Below, piece after piece: positions 33,591-43,363 of a stretch of DNA of 64,000 bases (position 1 is the first letter of the stretch; each line of letters begins with the position of its first letter). Source of the stretch: CBDDBU01 sp965226045 (GTDB taxonomy: Bacteria; Pseudomonadota; Alphaproteobacteria; VGEJ01); NCBI GenBank assembly GCA_965226045.1, contig CBDDBU010000023.1, positions 186,001 to 250,000 on the forward strand. Reading direction: 5' to 3'. A model generated the notes under the pieces. It searched no databases, was not told the origin of the DNA, and worked only from the letters and a program-made list of their open reading frames with translations. The position numbers and the translations under genes were made by a program.

Positions 33591-34591
33591 TCGCGGTCCA
33601 ACCGCTTGCGGCGCAGGTCGGCGTGGCGCCGGCCTGCCAAGCACTGGGCGTGTCACGGGCGAGCTTCTACCGTCGTCAGAGGTCAACTCCCGGGCACCAG
33701 CAGCCCCGTCCAACGCCCGCCCGGGCGCTGTGTGAAGCCGAGCGCGAGCAGATCCTCGATGTGCTCGCCGGCCCGCGCTTCGTCGACCGTGCGCCGGCGG
33801 AGGTCGTGGCGACGCTGCTCGACGAAGGCCATTACCTGTGCTCGGAGCGGACGATGTATCGGATCCTGGCCGCCGATCAGCCGGTCCGAGAGCGGCGCAA
33901 TCAGCGCGAGCATCCCCAGTACACCAAGCCCGAGCTGGTGGCCACGGCGCCGAACCAGACCTGGTCCTGGGACATCACCAAGCTGTTGGGGCCGACCAAG
34001 TGGACGTACTTCTACCTCTACGTCGTGCTCGACATCTTCAGCCGCTACGCGGTCGGCTGGATGGTCGCAGATCGGGAGAACTCGGCGCTGGCCGGTCGTC
34101 TCATCGAAGAGACCTGCCACAAACAGGGCGTCCAGCCCCAGGTGCTCACCCTGCACTCCGACCGCGGCGCGCCGATGACGAGCAAGTGCACCGCACAACT
34201 GCTCGCCGACCTCGGCGTGACCCGTTCACTGAGCCGCCCTCAGGTGTCCGACGACAACCCCTTCTCCGAGGCCCAGTTCAAGACCCTGAAGTACCACCCC
34301 GGCTTCCCTGGCCGCTTCCACGACATCACCGCCGCGATCGCCTTCTGCCGAACGTTCTTCCCTTGGTACAACACCGAACATCGCCATGGCGGGATCGCCA
34401 TGCTCACCCCGGACGACGTGCATCACAATCGCACCCAGAGCGTGCTGGAGCAGCGCGGGCGGACCCTTCAAGCCGCCTGGACCCGTCATCCCGAACGCTT
34501 CGTTCGAGGGATCCCACAACCGGATCCCCTTCCCCAAGCCGTCTGGATCAACCCACCTGTGACACCCACAACAGGAGAAACTGCTCAGTAA
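33587..34591 (+). CDS. IS3-b3 OrfB transposase
   Basis: About 334 residues from a TTG at 33587, with the frame open upstream to 33368, so expression as an OrfAB frameshift fusion is likely (the fused path reads KSCRAAGIEPRTRNALLIAV). DDE blocks TWSWDITKLLGPT, LTLHSDRGAPMTSKC and DDNPFSEAQFKTLKYH are all present. Confidence 0.9.
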   Translation: MIAVQPLAAQVGVAPACQALGVSRASFYRRQRSTPGHQQPRPTPARALCEAEREQILDVLAGPRFVDRAPAEVVATLLDEGHYLCSERTMYRILAADQPVRERRNQREHPQYTKPELVATAPNQTWSWDITKLLGPTKWTYFYLYVVLDIFSRYAVGWMVADRENSALAGRLIEETCHKQGVQPQVLTLHSDRGAPMTSKCTAQLLADLGVTRSLSRPQVSDDNPFSEAQFKTLKYHPGFPGRFHDITAAIAFCRTFFPWYNTEHRHGGIAMLTPDDVHHNRTQSVLEQRGRTLQAAWTRHPERFVRGIPQPDPLPQAVWINPPVTPTTGETAQ

Positions 34592-34631
34592 ATCGCAATC
34601 GTCACTGTCTCAAAGTCGTTGACAGGTTCCG

Positions 34632-35333
34632 CCTGACACGGACGATCATTCGCCTGGCCACCCGCTACGAGCGTTACGGCTACCGGCGCATTCACTGGCT
34701 TCTTCTACAAGACGGCTGGCACGTCAGCCGCAAGCGGGTGAAGCGCATATGGCGGCGTGAAGGGCTGAAAGTCCCGCAGACACAACCGAAACGCGGCCGC
34801 CTCTGGTTGAATGACGGGTCCTGCATTCGCCTGCGGCCGACACACTGGAACCATGTCTGGTCCTATGACTTCGTTCAGGACCGGACCCATGATGGCAAAG
34901 CATTCCGCATGCTGACAATCATCGACGAATACAGCCGCACGTGCCTGGCGATCGATACCCGGCGCAGGCTCACCTGCCAGGACGTGCTGCATATGCTTGG
35001 AAAGTTGTTCCTGCGCCTCGGACCACCGGAAAACATCCTTTCAGATAACGGGCCAGAGTTCGTGGCTCTGGCAGTCCGTGAATGGTTGGGACGACTGGCC
35101 GTGAGGACGATGTACATCGAGCCCGGGTCTCCTTGGGAGAATGGATATTGCGAGAGTTTGAATGGCAAGTTGAGGGACGAATGTCTCAACCGGGAAATCT
35201 TCTACACCCTGCGAGAAGCGCAGGTCCTCATCGAGCAATGGCGGACCTTCTACAACACCCAACGCCCACACAGCGCGCTCGGCTATCGCCCGCCAGCGCC
35301 GGAAACCCTGTTGCCTTTATCAAGTTTCGGGGT
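34632..35333 (+). pseudogene. IS3-c OrfB, central and C-terminal remnant
   Basis: Begins LTRTIIRLATRYERYGYRRI and WRREGLKVPQTQPKRGRLWL. DDE blocks: VWSYDFVQDRTHDGK, NILSDNGPEFVAL and SPWENGYCESLNGKLRDE. The last residues are replaced where IS66-like copy B begins. Together with 32854-33066 it represents one IS3-c transposase split by IS3-b3. Confidence 0.85.
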
Positions 35334-35412
35334 AACTACCCAGGTCTGATTGGCCCGAGCGTTTGTATGTGAGGGATCGTGGGGGTCCGGGCTGGTAGCG
35401 GTGCCGGTGTTC

Positions 35413-36951
35413 TCAGAGGCGCAGTTGGGGGATTAGTTGCATCGGATCGGGATGCACCAGGGTCTGGAGGACGTTCCAGCCTTGCTTTCGGGCGGTGGCG
35501 ATGACGGCACGCATTCTGGCGAAGTTGTAGGCACCCCTCTCGGAGCGGAAGCCACCGGAGATTTTCTGGCGCAGCTTGGCCATTCGGAGGTCACGTTCGG
35601 CCTCATTGTTCGTAAACGGCGTGCGCGGGTCGGTGAGGAATCGCAGGCATCCCTCCTTGTGCTTGCGGAGGCGGAGCGCGAGGTTATGACCGATGCGGTG
35701 TTTCTTTCGTCCGCGCTTGCCGGTCCGGAGCGGCGGCTGCGCCTCGTGGAAGGCGATGGCGTGGTCGAGGATGCGGGCCCAGGCCCGCGAGATCCGGGCC
35801 ACCAGGGAGGCGGGCACGTCGCGGCCGTTCTCACGGGAGAAGCGGGTAGCCCTGTGTGCGCGCTCAAGGAGGCGGTGCATGCTCTTTGCCCAGTCTTCCT
35901 TCTCGATGTCGATCAGGGCCTGGAGTTCGCGCAGGTGATGGGCGTTGCAGGCGCCGTGGCGCACGCCCTTGAGGGTGAAGTAGGCGGCGTAATCGTCATG
36001 GATGAGGATGCCTTCGAGGTCCTTTTCGACATCGCCGCGTCCCGCGCCGATGCGCAGGACGGTCAGGAATGGGGTGCACAGCACGTGGAGCCAGCGGGTA
36101 CGGGCGGCGATCCGCAGGCCGGTTTCGTCGAGGTGCTTGACCGGGACCGCTGTGCGGATCACGTCTGCGACATGGGCGAGGAAGGGCTCGAAGCGCCTGG
36201 CGGTTCGCCGGCCCATGGCGGTGATCGTGGCTGTGGAGATGGACACTGCGAAGAGGTCGCTCATGAGTTCGGCCAAGCGCTTCTCGGGAACGAACTGGGC
36301 GTACAGCAGGTAGCTCACCCAGGCGGTGATGCGTGGCCCGTACTGGACCGGGGCGGTCACGCCGTCCGGGAAGACGGCTCCTGTCACGGTGGCGCAGGCG
36401 CCGCAGAGGCAGCGATGGGCGCGGTGTTCGGTGACCTCCAGGGGGCGTGGCTCGGGCACATCGAAGACCTGTCGACAGACGGGCGCGCGGTGACGGTCGG
36501 CGTCCGACAGCGGTGCGCCGCAGCCCGAACAGGCGGAGGGGTCATGATCCACAACATGGTCCGGGCTCTCGGTCCGCGCCAGCGTCGTTCCCTTGTGGCC
36601 CGGCTGGCCGCCGCTTGGCCTGCCGGACTTGCCGCGCTGGCTTCGGGTGCGCCTCTGGGTTCCGCTCTTCTTGCGCAGGCCGTCGCTGGCGGGCGGCTTG
36701 CTGCTGGTGGTGCTGTCAAGCGCCGCGCTCCGCTCGAGCTCGGCGATGCGGTCCCGCAGGGTCGCGTTCTCCCGCTCGAGCGCGGCATTCTCCCGGACGA
36801 GCGCCGTGGCCAGGCGCAACAGCCCCTGGCCCCATTCCCGGAAGGCCTTGACGACTGTGGTTGCGAAGGATGAGGGGTCAAGAAGATCTTGCAGGCACGC
36901 GAAGGCCTCGTCATGGGCGGCGAGGTCCTCGTGCCAGCGCGACAGCGTCAC
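35413..36951 (-). CDS. IS66-family transposase TnpC, copy B
   Basis: 512 residues. Differs from copy A by a single residue that I could find (GRKKHRIGHN here, GRKKRRIGHN in A). Same coiled coil, zinc finger and DDE residues. GTG start overlapping the methyltransferase stop. Confidence 0.93.
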   Translation of the reverse strand: MTLSRWHEDLAAHDEAFACLQDLLDPSSFATTVVKAFREWGQGLLRLATALVRENAALERENATLRDRIAELERSAALDSTTSSKPPASDGLRKKSGTQRRTRSQRGKSGRPSGGQPGHKGTTLARTESPDHVVDHDPSACSGCGAPLSDADRHRAPVCRQVFDVPEPRPLEVTEHRAHRCLCGACATVTGAVFPDGVTAPVQYGPRITAWVSYLLYAQFVPEKRLAELMSDLFAVSISTATITAMGRRTARRFEPFLAHVADVIRTAVPVKHLDETGLRIAARTRWLHVLCTPFLTVLRIGAGRGDVEKDLEGILIHDDYAAYFTLKGVRHGACNAHHLRELQALIDIEKEDWAKSMHRLLERAHRATRFSRENGRDVPASLVARISRAWARILDHAIAFHEAQPPLRTGKRGRKKHRIGHNLALRLRKHKEGCLRFLTDPRTPFTNNEAERDLRMAKLRQKISGGFRSERGAYNFARMRAVIATARKQGWNVLQTLVHPDPMQLIPQLRL

Positions 36952-37613
36952 GGGTCCTCGGCATCGACGGCCATCATGGCGGCCAGCACCGCGAGGCGTT
37001 CGCCCGCCGGCAAGGCCTTGTAACGCCGGCCCCAGTTGGCCGCCTTACGCTTGATGCGCTGGCGGTCGGTGAAGTTCCGGCCTGCGTAGCTCGCCCAATG
37101 CACCCGGTCGGGCGCGAAGTTGAACCACACGACCTCGGTCCGCACCTGGGCCTGGGTCGTCACCTGCAGCGCCAGACTGCGCCAGCCCGCCAGCATCTCG
37201 TCATAGAGCGCCGAGGGATGGCCCGAGACCATCACCTGGCAGGGCAGATCCTTGAGCAGGTCCAGGAGCGCGACATGGTCGACCTCCTCGTAGTCGAAGC
37301 GATAGCGCCGTGCCGAACGGCGGGTCGCGTGCAGATAGGGGGGATCGCTGTAGACCAGCTCCGGGCCCAGAAACGGGAACGAGGCCAAAAAGGCATGGGC
37401 ACAGCCATGCACCAACTCGACCGGGTAGTCACAGGCAAAGGCCTCGAGCGCCTGCGCATCGCGGTCGATGCCGATCGAGCGCACGCCCGTTGGCTTGCGC
37501 TTCATCAGCGCACCGCCCCCCAGGTGGCTCTCGATGTAAACGCTGTGCGGCGGCATCAGCGCAATCAGCGCCTGGCACAGACCGCTCGTCGCCTTCGACC
37601 CGAAATATCCCAC
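36948..37613 (-). CDS. D12-class DNA adenine-N6 methyltransferase, copy B
   Basis: 221 residues with the same translation as the copy at 29016-29681, including the FGSK, GGGAL and DPPY motifs. Both copies are intact, so gene dosage of this orphan methyltransferase is two in this window. Lies immediately upstream of, and overlaps by 4 nt, tnpC copy B. Confidence 0.85.
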   Translation of the reverse strand: MGYFGSKATSGLCQALIALMPPHSVYIESHLGGGALMKRKPTGVRSIGIDRDAQALEAFACDYPVELVHGCAHAFLASFPFLGPELVYSDPPYLHATRRSARRYRFDYEEVDHVALLDLLKDLPCQVMVSGHPSALYDEMLAGWRSLALQVTTQAQVRTEVVWFNFAPDRVHWASYAGRNFTDRQRIKRKAANWGRRYKALPAGERLAVLAAMMAVDAEDP

Positions 37614-37760
37614 GCGCCGCTCCCGTCACACGAGAGCGCAACCCATAGACGCCCGATTCTATGGAGTCAAGAGACGATCAACGACGCGGCGGCGGAAACC
37701 CGGCCCCGGCGACCACCTACATCATCCTCTCGCGGTCAGGAGCGGGGTACCTGGGTAGTT

Positions 37761-37982
37761 ACGTAATATTTCCGGCGTCAATGCGTTCTTCGCTTAAAGT
37801 TGTTATAGGATTGGTGGGCGGAAGGATGTCGCGGAACCGTTCGCGCGGTACTCCATCGCAGAATTGTATCAACCATCGAGGTACGAATTGATGCACCACA
37901 CTCCAGGGTACCCGGCTTCACTAAAGTGGTTGAACGACGCCTTGAAGGCCGGATGATGAGAGGCCTGTTGCCAACGTACGAG
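37761..37982. other. Short non-coding stretch next to IS66-like copy B
   Basis: Comparatively AT-rich flank without a recognisable gene; it holds the 3' end of the dehydrogenase transcription unit. Confidence 0.4.
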
Positions 37983-40412
37983 CTATGCCCGCAAGCGCTG
38001 GTTAGCCGGATCGACGGGCGAGTCGGCGATCACAGTCGCCGGGTGCCGGCCGCCCAGGACCTCAATTTCGAGCGCCGCGCCGAGCGCGCCGGAGCCGCGC
38101 GCCACGTAGCCCATCGCCAGGCTCTGGCCGAGGACGTGGCCGAAGACGCCCGAGGTGGTGCGGCCGACCATGGCGCCGTCGCGATAGATCGGCTCGTTGC
38201 CCCAAGCATCGGCGTCCCCGGCCTTGACGGCCAGGGTCACGAAGCCTTGCGGCACGCCAGCGTGCTGCTGGCGGACCAAAGCCGCGCGGCCGACGAAATC
38301 GCCCTTGTCGAGCTGAACGAAACGATCGAGGCCGGCCTCGAAGGCCGAGTACTCGGTGGTCAAGTCCTGGCCCCACATGCGGTAGGACTTTTCGATGCGC
38401 AGCGAATCCATCGCCCGCATCCCGCACATGCCAAGCCCCAAGGGCTCGCCCGCCGCCACCAGCGCATCGAAGATTTGATTCTGATAGGCGATCGGGTGGT
38501 GCAGCTCCCAGCCGAGCTCGCCGACGAAGTTGACGCGCATCGCTCGCACCGGCGCTAGCCCGATCTCGATCGGGCGGCCGGTGAGCCACGGGAAGGCGGC
38601 ATTCGAGAGATCGGCGTCGGTGACCGCCGCCAGCACCTCGCGGGCGCGTGGGCCGGCCACCACGAGTACGCCGTGGCTCATCGTCAGGTTGTCGATGCGC
38701 ACGCCATTCTCGGGCAGCTGACGTCGCAGGAAGTCGTAGTCGTAGCGTTCGGCGGCGCCCGAGCTGACCAGGTAAAAGCGATCCGGGCCGTCGCGCATGA
38801 TTGTGAACTCGCTGCGCGCCCCGCCCGATGCCGTGAGCGCGTGGGCGAGGCGGATCTGACCGACCGCGCCCGGCAAACGGTTGGCCACCATTCGGTCGAG
38901 CGCCGCCTCGGCGCCCGGCCCTGAGACCGCGAACTTCGCGAAGCTGGTGATGTCGATCAGGCCGCAAGCCTCGCGCACGACACGGCATTCCGCGCCGACG
39001 GGCTCGAAGTCGTTGCCGCGCCGGAAGCTCGGCACATCGTGCAGCGCGGACCCGGCCGGCGCGAACCAGTTCGGCCGCTCCCAGCCGTAACTCTGGCCCC
39101 ATACCGCGCCGCGCGCCGCCAGCCGCTCGTGGCACGGGCTGGTCTTGGCCGGCCGCGCCGCCGGCCGCTCTTCGTCGGGGTAGTGGATGACGAAGATGTG
39201 CTCGTAGGCTTCCTCGTTCTTGAGCTTGGTGTACGCCTTGGTGGCGTAGGCGCCGAAGCGGCGCGGGTCGACATCGAGCATGTCGATCGAGGCTTCGCCC
39301 CCGACGATCCACTCGGCCAGAACCTTGCCCGCCCCGCCGGCGGCGGTGATGCCGAAGCTGAAGCCCTCGGCGAGCCAGAAATTGCTCAGCCCAAAGGCCG
39401 GGCCGAGCAGGGGGTTGCCGTCGGGCGTGTAGGGGATCGGGCCGTTGATGCAGTCCTTGACCCCGGCCTTGCCGAACATCGGCACCCGCCTGATTGCCGC
39501 CTCGATGTGCGGTTCCAGCCGGTCGATATCCGCGGGCAGTAGCTCTTGGTTAAAAGCGCCGGGCACGCCATCCACTGCCCAGGCCTTGGCCCCTTTTTCA
39601 TAGGGGCCGAGGATCAGGCCCTGGCGTTCCTCGCGCATGTAGTAGGAGGCATCGCTCTCGCGTAGCACCGGGAGTTCGGGCAGGCCGGCGGCGGCGCGCT
39701 GCTCGAGCTCAGGAATCGCCTCGGTAACAATATATTGGTGCTCGACCGGAATCACCGGCAGGTCGAGCCCGACCATGGCCCCGACCTCGCGCGCCCATGA
39801 GCCGGCCGCCGTCACGACGGTCTCACAGACGATGTCGCCTTTGTCCGTCCGCACGCACCACTCGCCGCTTGGGAGCGCATCGATGCCGACCACCCTGGTC
39901 GCGCGGTTGATCTCGGCGCCGCCCCGGCGCGCGCCAATCGCCAGGGCCTGGGTGACATCGGCGGGCGCGACATGACCATCATCGGGATGGAAGAGCGCGC
40001 CGATCAGGCCGTCCGTCTTGCACAACGGCCACAGCTCGGCGACCCGCTCCGGCCCGATCAACTCGAACGGCACGCCGATCGTATTGGCGGTGCCGCAGTA
40101 TTTGCGGTACTCGTCCATCCGCTCCTGGTTGGTCGCGAGGCGCAGGTTGCCGGTCTTGTGGAAGCTCACGGCCTGGCCGGTCTCGGCCTCAAGCGCCTGG
40201 TACAGATCGATACTGTATTTGTGCAGCTGGCCAACGCTGTAGCTCATGTTGAACAGCGGCAGCAGCCCCGCCGCGTGCCAGGTCGAGCCCGCCGTCAGCT
40301 CGTATTGCTCAATCAACACGACGTCCGAGCAGCCGAGCTTGGTCAGGTGATAGGCGACGCTGCACCCAACGATGCCGCCGCCGATCACCACCACTTGTGC
40401 GTGCTGCTTCAT
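37983..40412 (-). CDS. Dimethylglycine/sarcosine dehydrogenase-like flavoprotein
   Basis: 809 residues in three modules. The FAD-binding DAO domain opens QVVVIGGGIVGCSVAYHLTK, with GSTWHAAGLLP next to the FAD-attachment region. A middle FAO-type segment contains PYTPDGNPLLGPAFGLSNFW. A C-terminal GcvT/aminomethyltransferase-like domain runs from about residue 430 (ITSFAKFAVSGPGAEAALDR, PVRAMRVNFVGELGWELHHP, GMRAMDSLRIEKSYRMWGQD). Such enzymes oxidatively remove a methyl group from dimethylglycine or sarcosine and hand it to folate. The gene next door was a GcvT-type aminomethyltransferase, consistent with a methylated-amine pathway. The exact substrate cannot be decided from sequence. Confidence 0.85.
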   Translation of the reverse strand: MKQHAQVVVIGGGIVGCSVAYHLTKLGCSDVVLIEQYELTAGSTWHAAGLLPLFNMSYSVGQLHKYSIDLYQALEAETGQAVSFHKTGNLRLATNQERMDEYRKYCGTANTIGVPFELIGPERVAELWPLCKTDGLIGALFHPDDGHVAPADVTQALAIGARRGGAEINRATRVVGIDALPSGEWCVRTDKGDIVCETVVTAAGSWAREVGAMVGLDLPVIPVEHQYIVTEAIPELEQRAAAGLPELPVLRESDASYYMREERQGLILGPYEKGAKAWAVDGVPGAFNQELLPADIDRLEPHIEAAIRRVPMFGKAGVKDCINGPIPYTPDGNPLLGPAFGLSNFWLAEGFSFGITAAGGAGKVLAEWIVGGEASIDMLDVDPRRFGAYATKAYTKLKNEEAYEHIFVIHYPDEERPAARPAKTSPCHERLAARGAVWGQSYGWERPNWFAPAGSALHDVPSFRRGNDFEPVGAECRVVREACGLIDITSFAKFAVSGPGAEAALDRMVANRLPGAVGQIRLAHALTASGGARSEFTIMRDGPDRFYLVSSGAAERYDYDFLRRQLPENGVRIDNLTMSHGVLVVAGPRAREVLAAVTDADLSNAAFPWLTGRPIEIGLAPVRAMRVNFVGELGWELHHPIAYQNQIFDALVAAGEPLGLGMCGMRAMDSLRIEKSYRMWGQDLTTEYSAFEAGLDRFVQLDKGDFVGRAALVRQQHAGVPQGFVTLAVKAGDADAWGNEPIYRDGAMVGRTTSGVFGHVLGQSLAMGYVARGSGALGAALEIEVLGGRHPATVIADSPVDPANQRLRA

Positions 40413-40437
40413 GGCGCTCCGCCGGCGGAAGTCGATC

Positions 40438-40761
40438 TCATGCCAAGCCGAAAAAGACCAGGATCGCCCGGTTCAACCGCACCACATCCTCGTCATCGAG
40501 ACGTCCCATCCGCTCCCCAAGCCTCACTTTGGTAACCGTAGTGAGCTTGTCCACCATCAGTCGCGAAACGGACCGCAGGCCGTTCCGGTCGCTCGGCGTA
40601 ATGGGGAGGCGGAACAGAGGTGCCTCGGTCTCGTCGGTGGTGAAGACGCAGATGGTGATCGAGGCGGTGGCATCGAATCGGTCGTCCTGAACGATGACCG
40701 CCGGTCGCGGCTTTCCCGCGTAGCCGGCGCCAGAGACTGTCCAGACCTCTCCGCGCCTCAT
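40438..40761 (-). CDS. mazF: MazF/PemK-type mRNA interferase toxin
   Basis: 107 residues: MRRGEVWTVSGAGYAGKPRP AVIVQDD is the PemK/MazF opening (RGEVW, KPRPAVIVQ), with TTDETEAPLFRLPI, SRLMVDKLTTVTK and LGRMD-like (MGRLDDEDVVRLNRAILVFF) segments. Predicted sequence-specific endoribonuclease. Overlaps the upstream antitoxin by 4 nt and ends 25 nt before the dehydrogenase gene. Confidence 0.9.
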   Translation of the reverse strand: MRRGEVWTVSGAGYAGKPRPAVIVQDDRFDATASITICVFTTDETEAPLFRLPITPSDRNGLRSVSRLMVDKLTTVTKVRLGERMGRLDDEDVVRLNRAILVFFGLA

Positions 40762-40985
40762 GCCCCGCCAACGTCGGAGATCATGTCGATAAAGTCCTGA
40801 TCCTCGCGCGCTCGCGCACTCTCGGCCACAACCAGCGACTGGCTGTGAGCCTCGGAGCGGAAGGCCGCCGTGCGGGTGTCGGGAGCCCAGACCTGGATCG
40901 GTCTCAGTCCGCGCGCGCGCATGCGCGCGCGATAGTCGCGGACCTTGTCGCGCGAGCGTTGCTTCCTGTTCGTTGTTGCCTTCAT
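40758..40985 (-). CDS. mazE: MazE-family antitoxin (DUF3018-like)
   Basis: 75 residues from ATG 40985 (MKATTNRKQRSRDKVRDYRA). The basic N-terminus, RARGLRPIQVWAPDTRT and SQSLVVAESARAREDQDFID are typical of the antitoxin-MazE family that pairs with PemK-like toxins. It should bind the toxin with its acidic C-terminal tail and repress the operon. Longer frames starting at 41048 lack a better start context. Confidence 0.85.
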   Translation of the reverse strand: MKATTNRKQRSRDKVRDYRARMRARGLRPIQVWAPDTRTAAFRSEAHSQSLVVAESARAREDQDFIDMISDVGGA

Positions 40986-41089
40986 GTCCGACCCTTCGAG
41001 TTTGGTTACATGTAACCTATTCGGGACGAACGGCGCGCGCAAGGCCATCGGCCAACGAGGCCCCCGCCGGGCGCCCTGCCTGCCTTGGC

Positions 41090-41914
41090 CTAGAAGGTGT
41101 GGTCGCGGCCCTTGGATTTGGCGAGTTCGCGCGCGCTCGGGTTGACCGAGGGTCGGAACGGAATCTCGACCACCTCGGCCGGCACCGGCTGCCCCGGCGT
41201 CTCAGCGTAGGGTTCGGGGAGGTGAACCGTGAGCTGGGTGCCGAGGCCCGAGCGCGCCACCGGCACGAAGCCCATCGCGATGTTGCTCTCGAGTTCCGGC
41301 GAGTACCACGGCGAGGTGACGTAGCCGAGCGGCGCGCCACCCTCATCGCCGATTAGCCAGAAGTCGGGCGCGTAGTCGTCGATCGGCTTGCCACCCAGAC
41401 GCAGCCCGACGAGGATCTGCTTGAATGGCGGAGTGCCGGCCTCGACCTGATCGCGGATGCGCTCCAACGCCGCTTTGCCGATGTAGTCGGCGGTTTTCTT
41501 GCGCGGCACCTGATAGCCGAGATTGACTTGGAACGGCACGTGCTCCCAGTCCATGTCCTGGCCCCACGACAGGATGCCGGCGGCGATGCGGCGGTGGTGG
41601 GCGGGGGCGATTACCATCAGCTGGTGCTTCTCGCCAGCCTCAATCACCGCGTCCCACATGTCGTCGGCATACAGTGTTGCGTTGCGCAAATAGATCTCAT
41701 TGCCCTTCTCGCCGGAGAACCCGCTCTGGGAGATCAGGCAATCGCGGCCGCCGACCTTCGCAGCCAACATGCCGTAGGGCGGCACCTCATGGATCGCTGG
41801 CCCTACCAGGTCGGCCATGAGGGCTTCGGATTTAGGGCCCTGAATCTGCACCGGCGCGACATCGATCTCGGCGATCTCGACGTCGAACTTCATGCCGGCG
41901 TTGACGCCTTGCAG
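41090..41914 (-). pseudogene. Aminomethyltransferase (GcvT/DmdA-like), C-terminal part
   Basis: From LQGVNAGMKFDVEIAEIDVA through VQIQGPKSEALMADLVG and CLISQSGFSGEKGNEIYLR to the GcvT C-terminal domain (KTADYIGKAALERIRDQ, LGYVTSPWYSPELESNIAMG). The family binds tetrahydrofolate and moves methyl or aminomethyl groups. The 5' part is at 43364-43583. The break is an IS256-B insertion with a perfect 8-bp duplication of CTGCAAGG. The residues read upstream of 41914 in this frame are IS sequence. Confidence 0.87.
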
Positions 41915-43363
41915 GGTCGTGTCCCAGGACGTGGTGTAGGAGTTGTTGGAGCCTCTGGTAGCTGTGGGTAGGCGGCTTGCCGTAGCGACCGCCGAGAGTC
42001 TGGCGTAGGCAAGCCGGCTATCCACAGCGGAGGCCATCGCGGTTCCGGTTTAGGGTTGGGCTAGTGCGAACCAACCTGACCCGAAGGAGAACCACGATGA
42101 CCCAGGACATGATGACCCTACGCGCGCTTTTGGAGAAGAGCTCCGATGCCGATCTGCTTCGCGAGATGATCGGCTTCACGGCCGAGCGGCTGATGGCACT
42201 GGAGGTCGAGGGCCTGACCGGCGCCGCTCACGGCGAGCGCTCGGCGGATCGTATCACCCACCGCAACGGCTACCGCGACCGGTCCTGGGAGACCCGGGCC
42301 GGCACGGTCGAGTTGAAGATCCCGAAGCTGAGGAAGGGGAGCTACTTCCCCGGCTTCCTGGAGCCGCGGCGGATGGCCGAGAAGGCGCTGGCTGCGGTGA
42401 TCCAGGAGGCCTACATCCAGGGCGTGTCGACCCGCTCGGTCGACGATCTGGTTCAGGCGATGGGGATGTCGGGCGTCTCCAAGAGCCAGGTCTCCAGGCT
42501 GTGCGGCGAGATCGACGATAAGGTCAACGGCTTCCTCGATCGACCGCTGGAGGGCGACTGGCCCTATCTGTGGCTGGATGCGACTTATGTGAAGGTGCGC
42601 CAGACCGGACGCATCGTCTCGGTCGCGGTGACCGTGGCTGTGGCCGTCAACGACCAAGGCCGGCGTGAGATCCTGGGCATGGCGATCGGCGCGTCGGAGG
42701 CCGAGACCTTCTGGACCGAGTTCCTGCGCTCGCTGGCCCGGCGCGGGCTGCGCGGCGTGAAGCTGGTGATCTCCGACGACCACAAGGGCCTGAAGGCCGC
42801 CGCGACCCGGATCCTCGGCGCCACCTGGCAAAGATGCCGCGTGCACTTCGCCCGCAACCTGCTGGCCCATGCCGGCCGCCAGGGTCGGCGCGTCGTCTCC
42901 GCCTTCGTCGCCACCGCCTTCGCCCAGGAGGACGCCGACAGCGCGAAGGTCCAGTGGCGTCAGGTCGCCGACCAGCTCAGGCCCAAGGTCCCCAAGCTGG
43001 CAGTTCTCATGGACGAAGCCGAGCACGACGTCCTCGCCTACATGAGCTTCCCCAAGGAGCACCGCCAGAAGTTGCATTCGACCAACCCGATCGAACGGCT
43101 CCATGCCGAGGTCAAGCGCCGCACCAACGTCGTCGGCATCTTTCCCAACGAAGACGCCATCACACGGCTCGTCGGCGCCATCCTTCTCGAGCAGAACGAC
43201 GAGTGGGCCGTCTCAAGGAGATACATGACGCTGGAATCAATCGCTCCGCTGGGCGATGGTGTCCCCATCACGCTGCCCACCGTGGCAGCCTGAACGTCCC
43301 GGCCCTACCCGCCGGATACCGTGTAGGACGCCAGGCTCTTACACCACGTGTCGGGACACGATC
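41915..43363 (+). mobile_element. IS256-family element (type B)
   Basis: 1449 bp. Ends GGTCGTGTCCC... (41915) and complement GATCGTGTCCC... (43363) match at about 23 of 28 positions. An 8-bp direct repeat CCTTGCAG flanks it (41907-41914, 43364-43371). It interrupts the aminomethyltransferase gene and contains one intact transposase. Confidence 0.93.
42097..43293 (+). CDS. IS256-family transposase (type B)
   Basis: 398 residues from ATG 42097, which follows an AAGGAGAACCACG ribosome site; an upstream in-frame start at 42064 would lie in the terminal region. Catalytic blocks: YLWLDATYVKVRQ (D), LVISDDHKGLKAA (D), RCRVHFARNLLAH, and HSTNPIERLHAEVKRRTNVV (E). Unlike type A (MSDNNVLK...), so a separate IS256 lineage. 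Intact. Confidence 0.95.
   Translation: MTQDMMTLRALLEKSSDADLLREMIGFTAERLMALEVEGLTGAAHGERSADRITHRNGYRDRSWETRAGTVELKIPKLRKGSYFPGFLEPRRMAEKALAAVIQEAYIQGVSTRSVDDLVQAMGMSGVSKSQVSRLCGEIDDKVNGFLDRPLEGDWPYLWLDATYVKVRQTGRIVSVAVTVAVAVNDQGRREILGMAIGASEAETFWTEFLRSLARRGLRGVKLVISDDHKGLKAAATRILGATWQRCRVHFARNLLAHAGRQGRRVVSAFVATAFAQEDADSAKVQWRQVADQLRPKVPKLAVLMDEAEHDVLAYMSFPKEHRQKLHSTNPIERLHAEVKRRTNVVGIFPNEDAITRLVGAILLEQNDEWAVSRRYMTLESIAPLGDGVPITLPTVAA

Larger units (their letters stand above)
33067..34631 (+). mobile_element. IS3-family element IS3-b3 (diverged third copy)
   Basis: Same type as IS3-b1/b2 with the left end CCCTCTCTGCCAACATCACT and right end GTTGACAGGTTCC(G), but with many substitutions and a shorter orfA. 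It splits IS3-c; no clear target duplication could be read. Length about 1565 bp. Confidence 0.85.
35334..37760 (-). mobile_element. IS66-like unit with adenine methyltransferase, copy B (inverted)
   Basis: 2427 bp, inverted relative to copy A, bounded by AACTACCCAGGT (35334-35345) and ACCTGGGTAGTT (37749-37760). Outside, both ends of this copy extend the repeat to GTAACTACC, reminiscent of the GTAA tips of IS66 elements. Copies A and B enclose a 4.04-kb mosaic (31296-35333). Confidence 0.85.

Noticed and set aside
28861..37768. Composite transposon with target duplication around both IS66-like copies
   Set aside because: The 8 bp left of copy A and right of copy B do not match, nor do flanks of the individual copies; kept only as an inverted bracket.
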